From Acetobacteraceae bacterium (GTDB taxonomy: Bacteria; Pseudomonadota; Alphaproteobacteria; Acetobacterales; Acetobacteraceae): a stretch of DNA of 16,512 nt. Shown here piece by piece: positions 9,001-15,178 of the stretch. The number at the start of each line of letters is the position of its first letter. Within the stretch, counting starts at the first letter, position 1. A model generated the notes under the pieces. That model saw only the letters and a program-made list of their open reading frames with translations. It was not told the origin of the DNA and made no database searches. The stretch is taken from NCBI GenBank assembly GCA_003164305.1, contig PLSZ01000329.1, forward strand, positions 3,524-20,035. The letters are read 5' to 3'. A program made the translations under genes and the position numbers.

Positions 9001-11322
9001 GTCGCCGGTGACGCCGCCGGCGAAAATATAAGTCGGGCCGAAATATCCCAGCGACGAGGCAACCGCGATGTTCGTCTCGATCGTGCCGCCGTCCTCGATG
9101 ATCGCCTCGCCGGACACGCCCGCATAGCCGGCGTCAATGACGTTGGCGGCGGTGTCGATGAACACCGAGCCACCGTTGGCGATGATCGAGCCGGCGTTGA
9201 ACAGCGCCGTCGTCCCGGCGATGGCGATGGTCAGCGTGTTGCCGGCATCCGCCATGATCGTGGCGTCGTTGATGAAATACCCGGGCGCCGTGCCATTCTG
9301 CGCCACGTTCAGCGTGAACGAACTGCCCGCCGGCCCGTCCGCCAGAATCGTGCCCAGATTGACGAAGCGGCCGAAGGCGTTGAGCACCGTCATTCCCGGC
9401 GCCGCCTGCCCGGACACAAGGCTGTCGATCAGGCTGCCAGCATCGACGCTGGGATTGCCGTGGGTGATCGCGCTGTCGCCCGTGAAGCTCAGCACCGCCG
9501 CGGCGCCGGTGCCCGCGACCTCCACGATGGCGGAATTCAACGTCTGATCAAGCAGTTCTTGTAACGTTCCGCTGGTGACCGCGATCACGTCCGACATGGT
9601 GGTGGTCATTACCGTGTCGCCATCGGCGCCGGTGCTGAACTGCAACACTCCCGCTATGCCGGTGGCGGGATTGACCCGCAGGGTGCCCGGCTGGCTCAGA
9701 TCGCCGATCGCCAGCGCGGCAAGCACCGTCCCTCCGCCGCTCTCCACGTCGAGGATGCCGCCACTGTAAACCACCTGGCTCACCGCGAGCGAGCCGCCGA
9801 GATCGATCGTGTCGCCGGCGCCGAAGCCCTCGATCCGGCCGCCGAATTGCGTTGGCGTATCGATCTTCAGCGTGTCGCCGGTGATCCCATCCGCGAACAG
9901 GAACGTGTTCGTGGAGCCGCTGGCGCTGGCGGTGCCGGTCGCGTTGGTTTCGATCGTGCCACCGCCGCGGATCACCGCGGTGCCCGGCGTCTGGGCGTAG
10001 AGCGCTCCAGCCGATGCGTCGATGAACAAGGAGCCGCCGTTGGCGATCAATAAGCCCGCGTTGAACAGTTCCGCGCCGGCGGCGATCGAGATGACCATGC
10101 TGTTGCCGGCATCGACGCGGATCGTGCCGTCGTTGGTGAAGCCGCCCTGGGTTGTCACGCCGTTGGTGGCGTTCTGCGTCACCTCGATCGTGAACGTGCC
10201 GCCGGCGGGACCATCGGCCAGAAGCTGACCGCTGTTAACGAAAGTCCCCGCCGCTTGCAGCACCGTCACGCCAACGGCGGTCTGACCCGGGATCAGGCTG
10301 TCGATAACGCCCTGGCCATCGACGCTCGGGTTGGTCGCGGTGATGACGGAATCGCCGGAAAACGCCAGCACCGCGGCGCCACTGGTGCCCGCGACCTCGA
10401 TCGTGCTGCCGTTCAGCGTCGCGTCGAGCGGAGTCTGCATCGTTCCGGTATTGACCGCGACGCTGGCACCCACCGCGTTGGCGGCGGCGATCGAGGCGAT
10501 CGTTCCGGGAATGTCCTGCAAATTCACGCTGGTGAACTGCGCATTGGTCAGATACGGAACATTGAGCAGCACCTGCCCGGTCGAAACGCGGGTGAGTTGC
10601 GCGCTGGAAACGGACAGGTTCAGCAGGCCCAGGTTGCCGGTGCCGACCAACGAGTCGATCAACGAACTGGTCAGCGTGACGGGAAACGTGCCATCGATGA
10701 CAAGTTGATAATCATTGGAAACGAACGTGAGGCTCGTGGCCCCGAAGGTCAGCGAGCCGATCTGGGTGCCGTCGTTGGTGATAACGATCGAGGACAGGCT
10801 GATGGCCGGCCCGCTGTACGTGCCGGCGGCGATCGCCTGCACGGCGGCCGCGGTATTGGGCAAATTGACGCCGTTCAGCGCCACTTCCATCGGCCCGCTG
10901 GAGACGGTCATCTGACTTGCGCTGAACGTGGCCGAGGCGATGATCGTTCCGCCGGTGACGGTCCCGTTCTTGAACGATCCGCCGGAGTAAAGCTCGGCCG
11001 CGGTGACCGTGCCGTTGACGGAAGAAAGCTTGATGCTGCCCGGGTCCAGAATGCCCAGAAGCGTGGCGCCGGCGATCGACATGCCGCTGCCCTGGATCAG
11101 CAGCGTATAGGCGCCGTTGTCGGTGGAGAGGGCTATTTGCGCCGTCGAAAGTTGCAGGTATTTCGTCGATGCCGAGAACTGCTGGGCGAAGCTTTCCAGC
11201 GCGTTGAGATTCGGCAACTGAAACTCGTTCTCGATCTGATTTTCTATATCCGGCAACAGGACCGAAAAGAATGCCTCATCGTTCAAGGAAATTCCGCCAT
11301 TTGAGGATGTACTCTGGCTCAC
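3070..11322 (-). CDS. Giant repeat protein with C-terminal Hint domain and fused tail
   Basis: The product is 2750 residues, starting at GTG 11322 with GGGGGAAG 6 bases upstream. In order: a Ser/Thr/Gly-rich N-terminal region (1-290) with no Sec signal peptide; two tandem ~290-residue modules (292-575 and 576-871), each ending in FSTGADGDT; an autotransporter-like strip (WNDASGPWQTGGDW, about 876-890); beta-solenoid repeats of T5SS/PEP-CTERM type to about 1450; seven GloVer-type repeats (1498-1876); more solenoid repeats to about 2400; a GDTLTVTDSG linker; a Hint domain beginning at C2482; and an 85-residue tail (2666-2750) unlike Hint proteins. Proteins built this way in Acetobacteraceae are thought to be exported adhesin-like surface or matrix proteins, some probably by type I secretion; here that is inference. 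Composition is poor in Cys and Lys, typical of secreted solenoids. Its stop overlaps the nuclease-like gene, so expression of a surface protein and two small, probably cytoplasmic, proteins is tied together. The many open frames on the opposite strand are by-products of the repetitive GC-rich coding sequence. Confidence 0.9.
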   Translation of the reverse strand: MSQSTSSNGGISLNDEAFFSVLLPDIENQIENEFQLPNLNALESFAQQFSASTKYLQLSTAQIALSTDNGAYTLLIQGSGMSIAGATLLGILDPGSIKLSSVNGTVTAAELYSGGSFKNGTVTGGTIIASATFSASQMTVSSGPMEVALNGVNLPNTAAAVQAIAAGTYSGPAISLSSIVITNDGTQIGSLTFGATSLTFVSNDYQLVIDGTFPVTLTSSLIDSLVGTGNLGLLNLSVSSAQLTRVSTGQVLLNVPYLTNAQFTSVNLQDIPGTIASIAAANAVGASVAVNTGTMQTPLDATLNGSTIEVAGTSGAAVLAFSGDSVITATNPSVDGQGVIDSLIPGQTAVGVTVLQAAGTFVNSGQLLADGPAGGTFTIEVTQNATNGVTTQGGFTNDGTIRVDAGNSMVISIAAGAELFNAGLLIANGGSLFIDASAGALYAQTPGTAVIRGGGTIETNATGTASASGSTNTFLFADGITGDTLKIDTPTQFGGRIEGFGAGDTIDLGGSLAVSQVVYSGGILDVESGGGTVLAALAIGDLSQPGTLRVNPATGIAGVLQFSTGADGDTVMTTTMSDVIAVTSGTLQELLDQTLNSAIVEVAGTGAAAVLSFTGDSAITHGNPSVDAGSLIDSLVSGQAAPGMTVLNAFGRFVNLGTILADGPAGSSFTLNVAQNGTAPGYFINDATIMADAGNTLTIAIAGTTALFNAGSIIANGGSVFIDTAANVIDAGYAGVSGEAIIEDGGTIETNIAVASSLGYFGPTYIFAGGVTGDTLKIDNVTQFDSAGHIRGFATGDTIDLGAALTVATIVYGSTLGAFDLLSLENAAGTILASLVLDGVHDYGTFAVTGGQADGFSFSTGADGDTLLTTAAAADVWNDASGPWQTGGDWSLGSAPGTLDTTEIGFDSASAFTLTTGSSPLTTAGFLLDDSNALVRITSATSVTAASGASSTVPDSIGMLGGTLEVTNGNTLTAGYLVQYGTGAQLSLDPGSVLDVAGALNYSISINGTVTIQAGNSIGVRIAGSALINGATLDAGTSQTTPGADGGSFYIGYGYAGAPAQVTVENGGVVSATFTELGSDPTSFGELTLTGPGTTWTDELDPRDTGNSRGYMTVGFNGYAASTPAGVAQSPYAGAAVLTVENGATLNDTRAYVGDSIDSAGSVTVSSGGQWNIGTNAGGFLVLSAGGAASLAVTNGGTVNVGGGEQHYLSGGTTVTNFGGIFVGYTLGTAGTITVSGANSLLEDSSTMFLGLFSQGILNVLNGGSVQAGDGITIGSSTNASGTILVSDPGSNLLAFNSLTVGASGSGMLTVRNGGSVQTYGDLILGGGAFSRSGTATGTVAVDNGGFLQASGAFLWTGSTLSVDATSGVDVGYSGADAAGAITIDQYDTLGGDGLIAASVVDNGAILATNNLSSSSGGELEITGSVSGTGSMTIASGATLRIDGALGSGLSIMFSAGAPETLMLPATAGPVPNVILGFAQGDTIEFSNNATQTFPTLTTLVNFNGTDGSEPVGGLLADSLGDLYATTFFGGQAQGGVGTVSEIVRSGTTYAATPKVLANFVNSLPGPNTGLIADASGDLFGALSQGGAFSDGAVFEISKTGTGYASTPTVLASFNSTDGSRPNGLVADAAGDLFGTTQGGGKNSDGTVFEIARTGTSYASAPATLIAFAGGDGSSPAGALIADAAGDLFGVTQSGGQYNEGTVFEVVNTATGYASTPTTLFSFDYSDGADPTSGLVADAAGNLFGTTFQGGTSGDGTVYEILNTSTGYASTPTTLVSFNTTTGFFPSGGVIVDSAGNLFGTTEAGGSNDDGTVFRVSKTAAGYANTAATLVSFNGTNGDSAQGGLIADLAGNLFGTTSSGGANSDGTVFELTNSGFIGAVTMQGTTITDAPASGQVVSLDQVVANPSIVPTGTIQSLVLDGAGTTTVGGTVTIINLEVGSGDLSLAGGTVQTDPVTVDAQGNISGYGTVTGAVTNIGTITANGGTLELTGSVTGIGTLLVDPGAAMQLDQGSSSGAVTVDAGALTAEGELDAGQSGLGGLLVESQATVTVGTTAINSAQGLDIAKTSGGSGDAVVSGTKSLLSNTGEFVVGDGGLGGLSIQGGGTVITTPGTVAGIAGAVIANTTGASGSSVNVSGAGSNWQVGGLLDVGVAGSGVLELSNGATVTTGSLDAANSAAAIGQISVSGSGSELSVTNAATVADDGTGVLSVLSGATFSAQSLTIGSQTDSSGALVVSGNGSLLSISGQLNIGTALGTGDLTVGPGAVVNAAVVNLQGGVVLEGGLLDPTVYIENGGSTTGGFGTIASDFILLEGTILSNGGKAGKQTEVVQGTLVGGGTADIKGSVSVNGPGILQIGTHDTIELTGAVLNAATTTFTDNLTPTGTYSVNNSVIDVVFQDSTGVLQLDDIAGFAGTVATWKAGDSFVITGGTLSNLGVANGDTLTVTDSGTAAGNGGIDSIIFAAAITPGSFTVVNGDTVQAVACFAEGTRIGTSRGAVAVEDLAVGDIVLTVDGHEEPIVWIGQRAVNCDRHPRPETVWPVRVRAGAFGENVPMRDLYLSPDHAVFVNDVLVPVKLLIDGTRVTQVKRDRVRYFHVELPRHEVILAEGLTVESYLELGDRANFNQHGHGETIRLFPDFAARLAPDTALAWETRGAAPLVVSGRPVKSMTMTFARRLAHVDNIQQQDSAERAFNKLARTFAVQMEALKRYRTGGEQKVTVHHVTVNEGGQAIVGAVTQTPGGTGGAGNREAAP
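3073..3327 (-). other. C-terminal tail (residues 2666-2750) fused after the Hint domain
   Basis: The segment starts MTMTFARRLAHVDN, continues NKLARTFAVQMEALKRYR and ends with HHVTVNEGGQAIVGAVTQ plus a Gly-rich end. As I recall, this is the C-terminal half of a short alphaproteobacterial protein of unknown function (roughly 150-180 residues), whose middle reads AAMTFARRLAHV and whose end reads QKVTVQHVTVNEGGQAIVG. Such proteins are often encoded next to the small 'HGG' protein, as here. The preceding residues APLVVSGRPVKS match the usual end of Acetobacteraceae Hint proteins. The join therefore falls at about residue 2665 (base 3328). No stop, start or frame change separates the two parts. Confidence 0.65.
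3460..3879 (-). other. Hint (hedgehog/intein-type) domain, residues 2482-2621
   Basis: The domain begins with Cys in CFAEGTRIGT (C2482) and continues AVEDLAVGDIVLTVDG, the usual first block. The second block reads DLYLSPDHAVFV, with H2561 in the TxxH-like position (here SPDH). The last block reads RYFHVELPRHEVILAEGLTVESYLELGDRANF. This pattern fits the Hint_2-type family found at the C-end of large alphaproteobacterial proteins. Hint folds can break the peptide bond before the first Cys. The C-terminal Asn and +1 nucleophile of true inteins are not seen, so N-side cleavage without splicing is the reasonable expectation, by inference. Confidence 0.85.
4500..5210 (-). repeat. Second block of T5SS/PEP-CTERM-type solenoid repeats (approximate limits)
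   Basis: Within the giant protein, units alternate between forms like LSIQGGGTVITTPG, VNVSGAGSNWQVGGLLDVG, LELSNGATVTTGSL, ISVSGSGSELSVTNAATV and LTVGPGAVVNAAVV. This 'G-x-G-x-L-x-V-x-x-G-x-x-V' rhythm is typical of the T5SS/PEP-CTERM-associated repeat and predicts a beta-helix. The units are diverged, so the limits are approximate. Confidence 0.6.
5695..6831 (-). repeat. Seven GloVer-type repeats (residues 1498-1876)
   Basis: Seven units of about 55 residues follow the pattern L-x-x-F...GLIADAAGDLFGTT..GG..DGTVFEI...TGYASTP. The invariant parts are the (V/I)xDxxGxLFG and GxVFE motifs. Unit starts read TLVNF, VLANF, VLASF, TLIAF, TLFSF, TLVSF and TLVSF. The first unit is the most diverged (GDLYATT). 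Seven such units are the number expected for one closed beta-propeller; that structure is inferred. The block follows the segment GFAQGDTIEFSNN and interrupts the solenoid. Confidence 0.8.
7330..8145 (-). repeat. First block of T5SS/PEP-CTERM-type solenoid repeats (approximate limits)
   Basis: Units such as VTVENGGVVSATFTELG, LTVENGATLNDTRAYVGD, LAVTNGGTVNVGGG, LNVLNGGSVQAGDGITIG and LTVRNGGSVQTYGDLILG recur, linked by GTITVSGANSLLED-like strands. They predict a right-handed beta-helix, the usual stalk of large surface proteins. Confidence 0.6.
8710..10449 (-). repeat. Two tandem copies of a ~290-residue module
   Basis: Copy A (10449-9598, residues 292-575) and copy B (9597-8710, residues 576-871) share the same order of landmarks: IEVAG / VEVAG, FSGDS / FTGDS, TNPSVD / HGNPSVD, IDSLIPGQTA / IDSLVSGQAA, LADGPAG in both, DAGNSM / DAGNTL, IIANGGS-like, GGTIETN in both, GDTLKID in both, GDTIDLG in both, and FSTGADGDT in both. 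Related DNA is also visible, for example GGCGCCGGTGCTGAA near 8738 and 9625. The copies have diverged clearly at the protein level, so the duplication is not recent. Confidence 0.85.
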
Positions 11323-11328
11323 GGTATG

Positions 11329-11336
11329 CTTCCCCC
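11329..11336 (-). promoter_or_regulatory. Ribosome binding site supporting a GTG start for the giant gene
   Basis: On the minus strand, GGGGGAAG lies 6 bases ahead of GTG at 11322-11320. No other suitable start is nearby. This supports a GTG start and the absence of any upstream signal peptide. Confidence 0.65.
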
Positions 11337-11366
11337 GGTCGCTGGAATCCCACGATCGTAAGCTGA

Positions 11367-11395
11367 ATTAGCACGGGGCAGGACCAAGATGTCAA
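11367..11395 (-). promoter_or_regulatory. Sigma-70-type promoter for the giant gene and its operon
   Basis: On the minus strand, a perfect TTGACA (11395-11390) is followed after 17 bases by GCTAAT (11372-11367), which matches TATAAT at four positions. The start of transcription would fall near 11360, giving a leader of about 38 bases before the GTG at 11322. It lies in the 93-base gap shared with the divergent outer-membrane gene. No equally good promoter was seen for the plus strand. Confidence 0.55.
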
Positions 11396-11415
11396 TGCGG
11401 CGAAGGTAACGATCC

Positions 11416-12381
11416 ATGCACGGAACAAACGATGAATCGCGCGAGGTCGCCAGCAAATCGACAACCCTGATTCGCCTTCTGATAAATACTTCACGTAAGC
11501 GTCGCACGCGTGCGCTTTTCGTGACAATGTGGTTCAGCTGGTTCGGGATGGCGAGCGCGTCGGCCGCTGATGATGGCGCGCTGTTGGCGTGCGTTGCCGT
11601 TCATGACGATCGCGCGCGTTTACGGTGTTTTGATGAAGAAATGGCTTCACTCACGCGATCGAATCGGCATTTGGCGTTATCCGCCGCCGCGGCCGGGCAA
11701 TTGCCTCGGTCCGAACCCCTTCCGGCCGTTACCCCTGCTGTTGCAATTGCCGAGACGGCCGTGGCCCGTGCCGGTCCTCGGATCCGGGTCGCGTTGGGGT
11801 ATGGTTTCGGTGTCGGTGATCACACGGGTTCGTTCCGTATCCCAACAGGTTCGGTCGCGTTGCGGTCCGCCGCGGGAGGGTCGGGTGCCCTGGCATCGGG
11901 GCAGCTGTGGATCGACCGCTGGATCGGTGAAAACTGGTCGATCGGGGTTGAATACGCCGCGTTCCGGAATCAGGGAAGGTTCGACGTGGCGTTGCCGCAA
12001 GGTCTGTCGATCCTGACCGACCCGGTGCAAGCGGGCGCGCAGGCGAAAGTGCGCGCCGATTTCGGCTTTCTGAATTTGGAATATCGCATGGCCGCCGGAG
12101 CCGTACATCCTTTCGTCGGCGGCGGTTTTGGCATTGGGTACGGTCATGCATCAGCCGGGTATTATTTCCAGAATGCGTTCCTGGGCGACGTGGCCCAGGT
12201 GGTGGCGGTCGGAAAGCCGATCGCGGGGGTGCAACTTTTCACCGGCGTGGAATTCGATCTGGCCCGCGGTCTTTACGTCTCGGTCATGCCAAAAGTCATC
12301 GCGGTGGATGGGCATCCGATCGGACTCGATCAACGTTACCTGGAGTTCGGGGTTGACGGGATGGTGGGTTGGCGCTTCTGA
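11416..12381 (+). CDS. Outer-membrane beta-barrel protein
   Basis: The product is 321 residues. The start at 11416 has GAAGG 9 bases upstream and supplies the basic n-region RKRRTR for a signal peptide with core ALFVTMWFSWFG and likely cleavage after ASASA (residue 50). Starting at M38 instead would leave no positive charge. The mature N-terminus carries CVAVHDDRARLRCFDEEMA (C59, C71), a short two-Cys motif seen at the N-terminus of many proteobacterial envelope proteins. From about residue 120, alternating strands (RIRVALGYGFGVGD, NWSIGVEYAAF, FGFLNLEYRMA, VHPFVGGGFGIGYG, QLFTGVEFDLA, GLYVSVMPKV) end with YLEFGVDGMVGWRF. A terminal Phe is the usual Bam recognition signal for outer-membrane barrels. 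About eight strands suggests a small OmpA/OmpW-size barrel. Ligand and role are unknown. It is transcribed away from the giant gene and may share regulation with it through the 93-base gap. Confidence 0.8.
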   Translation: MHGTNDESREVASKSTTLIRLLINTSRKRRTRALFVTMWFSWFGMASASAADDGALLACVAVHDDRARLRCFDEEMASLTRSNRHLALSAAAAGQLPRSEPLPAVTPAVAIAETAVARAGPRIRVALGYGFGVGDHTGSFRIPTGSVALRSAAGGSGALASGQLWIDRWIGENWSIGVEYAAFRNQGRFDVALPQGLSILTDPVQAGAQAKVRADFGFLNLEYRMAAGAVHPFVGGGFGIGYGHASAGYYFQNAFLGDVAQVVAVGKPIAGVQLFTGVEFDLARGLYVSVMPKVIAVDGHPIGLDQRYLEFGVDGMVGWRF

Positions 12382-12385
12382 AACA

Positions 12386-12409
12386 AGATATCGAAGCAGT
12401 CCGATATCT
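12386..12409. other. Inverted repeat AGATATCG-(8)-CGATATCT after the barrel gene
   Basis: The arms are 12386-12393 and 12402-12409, a perfect 8-bp match with loop AAGCAGTC. It starts 4 bases after the stop of the outer-membrane gene. No T-run follows. It could be a 3'-end stabilising stem, a weak terminator or a protein-binding operator. The position favours a transcript-end role, but this is inference. Confidence 0.35.
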
Positions 12410-12630
12410 GGCCGGCCGACCTGGACATATGCCGAGGTCAGTTCCTGAACCGACCGGGAGGACGCGATGTATCAGAACGCCATCGCGGGGCATGGCGCTC
12501 CCGGGAAGCCACGACATCTTCCCGTCAGGCTCAGCGATGGTTACCTGGCTACTGACGGCGATCATTCGAAGCAACGTGACGACGCGGTTGATCGTCAATG
12601 ACCATGGCGGGTCAAACAGATCATGCCAGA

Positions 12631-15165
12631 TTACTCCACCGCTTCTTTTTCCCACCGCCGATTGTTTGACGCGCTGAGAATCTCGTCAAGAATATCCGCC
12701 AGCAGACGGGCCTGATTGTCATTGAACCAGATCGCTGGTGCCTCGCTCAGCATGAAGCGACCGGCGGCTTCGTTAAGGACCCAGTTCATGGGCGCCGCGT
12801 CGCCGGCCCCTGGCCGTGGTAGCGCGATGTGGATGAGACGGTTCTTGCCCGGATCGTCCGGATGGCAAAGTCGCCGCCGCAGGATCTGAAGGCCATCGAC
12901 GCCATGCGCGCCTCTTGTCGCGATCAGGCCAATCACTGGCGCGCCGCCCTCGATTGTCGGCGATCTGGCGGCCTCTCCCCGCGCCGCCAACGTCTGATGT
13001 AGCTTTAGCGAGTTGGCGTTCAGATTGTCATTCCCGGCTACCTCCGCGCTGGCGGGCGGCGCGTCGGCATCTGGCAACGACGGATATGGTTGCAGACACG
13101 ACGCCGCGAATCGTGGAAGATCGTATTGCGCGGTGTCGGCGTCGTTGGTGACCAGGACGACGATCGGCACCAGATTCCAGCCGTTCGCTTTGCCGATGCG
13201 CTCGATCGCGAGCACCAGGTCGTCGGCGGTTCGGCTACCGTAATTATCGAAATAGCCGCCGTCGATCACCTGCCGCCCAGCTATCCGGCCGGGCGGCGAG
13301 AGCAGCGGAAAGCGCGCCGAATTGGTGACCGCCGTCGCCGCGGCCACGTCGAACCCGAACCGCCCCAACAGATCTTCCGCCAGCGGGAATTCCTGATCGG
13401 CCGGATCGAACCTGACGGTCGAGGTGATCAACCGGCGTCCGTTGTCCACGTCCGTCCCATTGAGAAACAAATGCGGCGCGAGGTCCCCGAGACTTTCGCG
13501 CAACGAAACGAACCCTTCGCGCGACGTCGTCCAGCCTTGCCCGGCCTGAGATTTCGGCCACCAATCGACCCAGTTCCGCTGGAAGCCGTATTCGAGCATG
13601 ACCGCTCGGTCGTTGTAGTTGCCCCACACGCGGTGCAGCGGCAGTAGCCGCATCAGCGCGTCGTTGAGGAAGAAGCCGGCGAGCGCGGGCGAAAGGGGAT
13701 CGCTCGTCACCATGGTCCCGAGGCCGGCGCTCATCGTGTCAGGGCGCGGCCCATGGCACGGACTGGCGTGGTTCGCGCGATCGACGTTCAGGGCCTGTAG
13801 ATACGTAACCGCCCCCAGACTGCCGCCGGATACGCCACTGATGGCGAACAAGTACTGACCGAACCGCCCGGCGGTGTGCTTGTCGTCATCGAGCATGGCG
13901 GCGGCGGAGAGGAACCACACGGCGGCGCGGCTGGCGCCACCCTCGGCGGCGGCGATGATCACTGGCAACGGGGCCTCGCGCGGATGCCCGCAGGTATTGA
14001 TTTGCGCGTCGCGCCAGCGCGCCAAAGCCTCTCGCAGGCCCGGCAGCGGCGGGAGCGGCAACGACGAGTCGATCAGGTGAATCTCATAGAGTTTCGGCGA
14101 TAACAGTTGCTCGAGGCCGGTCGGGGTGGCGAACACCAGCCAAACGAAGCCGGCGGTGCCAACGAGCAGTTTGGCGGTGCGGCCGCCCGGAAGCGCCGCC
14201 CATGCGCGCCAGGGAAACGCGAGTGACCGTACGACGATCAGTCCCAGGGCGAACGGGCCGGCGACCAGGCCCAGGGCGACCATGGCCGCGGACGGCGCGC
14301 GGAACAATGCCGGCACGACCAACGGCCACGTGTCGGAGGCGTAGCAGGCCACCGCGGCGGCGGTCAGCACCAAAATTCCGACCGGCCAGCCCAGGGGTGC
14401 TCCGGCGATCAGGCCGAGAGGCGGATAGCGCCATATCCATTTGGGAATGTGCTTCGGCACCCAGTCACGACGTTGCGCGACATACGCCAGGACCAGAAGT
14501 ACGGTCACCGTGGCGATGGCGATCCACCACGGGCGCGTGCCATCCGGCATCGTGAGCAGCAGGACAAACCACAGCGCCAGCGGCACGAGAGCGGCCGCGA
14601 CATTGGCGCGGCGATAAATCGTGAACGGCAGCACGCTCGCCAGGAATATCGCCAGCGAAACGGCGGCCGCCCCGAAATGGTAAGGCAAGTTGAGCGAAGG
14701 GTGCAGCCAGGCCAGAACGGGAGGCGAAATGGCCATCAGCGCGGCGGGCAACGCGGCCCAGCGCGGCGCCTGATGATAGCCGGCCTTAAACCAATCCCAG
14801 AATGGCGTGGCTCCGGCCAATGCCGGATCGTAGGGCGCGTCACGGTCGTCCTGACCGGCTTCGGCGTTCAGTCCCGCCCGGGTCCAGTACCACGAGGCGA
14901 GGCCGAGCACGCCGGACGCACAGCCAAGCCCTCGGCCGAGGCGCCACCATCCCTGTCCATCGGCACCATCCGCCATGCCCGCGAACATGTCCGGCATTTG
15001 CGGGGCGAGAAGGATGATGCCAAGCGCGATGCACGGGGTGACGACACCGGCGGGCGCCAGCCACCAGGCATGCAACAGCCCGGCGAGCGCGCCGATCCGG
15101 GGACCGCGCAGGGCCCGAAGCAGCGCGATGAGCAGCAGAAGGCAGACGATCGATGGTGTTGGCAT
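12631..15165 (-). CDS. Polytopic membrane protein with patatin-like phospholipase domain
   Basis: The product is 844 residues; GGAG lies 8 bases before the ATG at 15165. The first ~350 residues hold about ten hydrophobic segments (near 5-17, 36-54, 77-95, 137-154, 163-183, 189-206, 213-229, 260-277, 290-312 and 331-347). The C-terminal half carries the three patatin signatures in order: an oxyanion-loop Gly/Arg motif (AAEGGASRAA, 406-415), the nucleophile elbow GVSGG with S446, and the Asp of the Ser-Asp dyad in VIDGGYFDNYG with D635. TNSARFP (614-620) lies between, as is usual. Patatin domains hydrolyse acyl esters of phospholipids or related lipids. All catalytic residues are present, so activity is expected. 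The membrane anchor suggests action on bilayer lipids; which side of the membrane is not clear. The gene follows a lipoprotein gene by 64 bases, with a strong hairpin between, and probably shares its transcript. It is unusual in being a patatin with a long polytopic N-terminal half. Confidence 0.88.
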   Translation of the reverse strand: MPTPSIVCLLLLIALLRALRGPRIGALAGLLHAWWLAPAGVVTPCIALGIILLAPQMPDMFAGMADGADGQGWWRLGRGLGCASGVLGLASWYWTRAGLNAEAGQDDRDAPYDPALAGATPFWDWFKAGYHQAPRWAALPAALMAISPPVLAWLHPSLNLPYHFGAAAVSLAIFLASVLPFTIYRRANVAAALVPLALWFVLLLTMPDGTRPWWIAIATVTVLLVLAYVAQRRDWVPKHIPKWIWRYPPLGLIAGAPLGWPVGILVLTAAAVACYASDTWPLVVPALFRAPSAAMVALGLVAGPFALGLIVVRSLAFPWRAWAALPGGRTAKLLVGTAGFVWLVFATPTGLEQLLSPKLYEIHLIDSSLPLPPLPGLREALARWRDAQINTCGHPREAPLPVIIAAAEGGASRAAVWFLSAAAMLDDDKHTAGRFGQYLFAISGVSGGSLGAVTYLQALNVDRANHASPCHGPRPDTMSAGLGTMVTSDPLSPALAGFFLNDALMRLLPLHRVWGNYNDRAVMLEYGFQRNWVDWWPKSQAGQGWTTSREGFVSLRESLGDLAPHLFLNGTDVDNGRRLITSTVRFDPADQEFPLAEDLLGRFGFDVAAATAVTNSARFPLLSPPGRIAGRQVIDGGYFDNYGSRTADDLVLAIERIGKANGWNLVPIVVLVTNDADTAQYDLPRFAASCLQPYPSLPDADAPPASAEVAGNDNLNANSLKLHQTLAARGEAARSPTIEGGAPVIGLIATRGAHGVDGLQILRRRLCHPDDPGKNRLIHIALPRPGAGDAAPMNWVLNEAAGRFMLSEAPAIWFNDNQARLLADILDEILSASNNRRWEKEAVE

Positions 15166-15178
15166 GGTGATCGCTCCG

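Noticed and set aside
7276..9564. A very long open frame (762 codons) on the plus strand inside the giant gene
   Set aside because: It is antisense to well-recognised repeat modules, has an Arg/Gly/Asp-rich composition with no domain, and arises because the GC-rich repeat code leaves few stops on the other strand.
5695..10449. Possible CRISPR or short DNA tandem array in the repetitive centre
   Set aside because: The periodicity is in the protein. Units differ in DNA, lack constant spacing with unique spacers and lie within one long coding frame.
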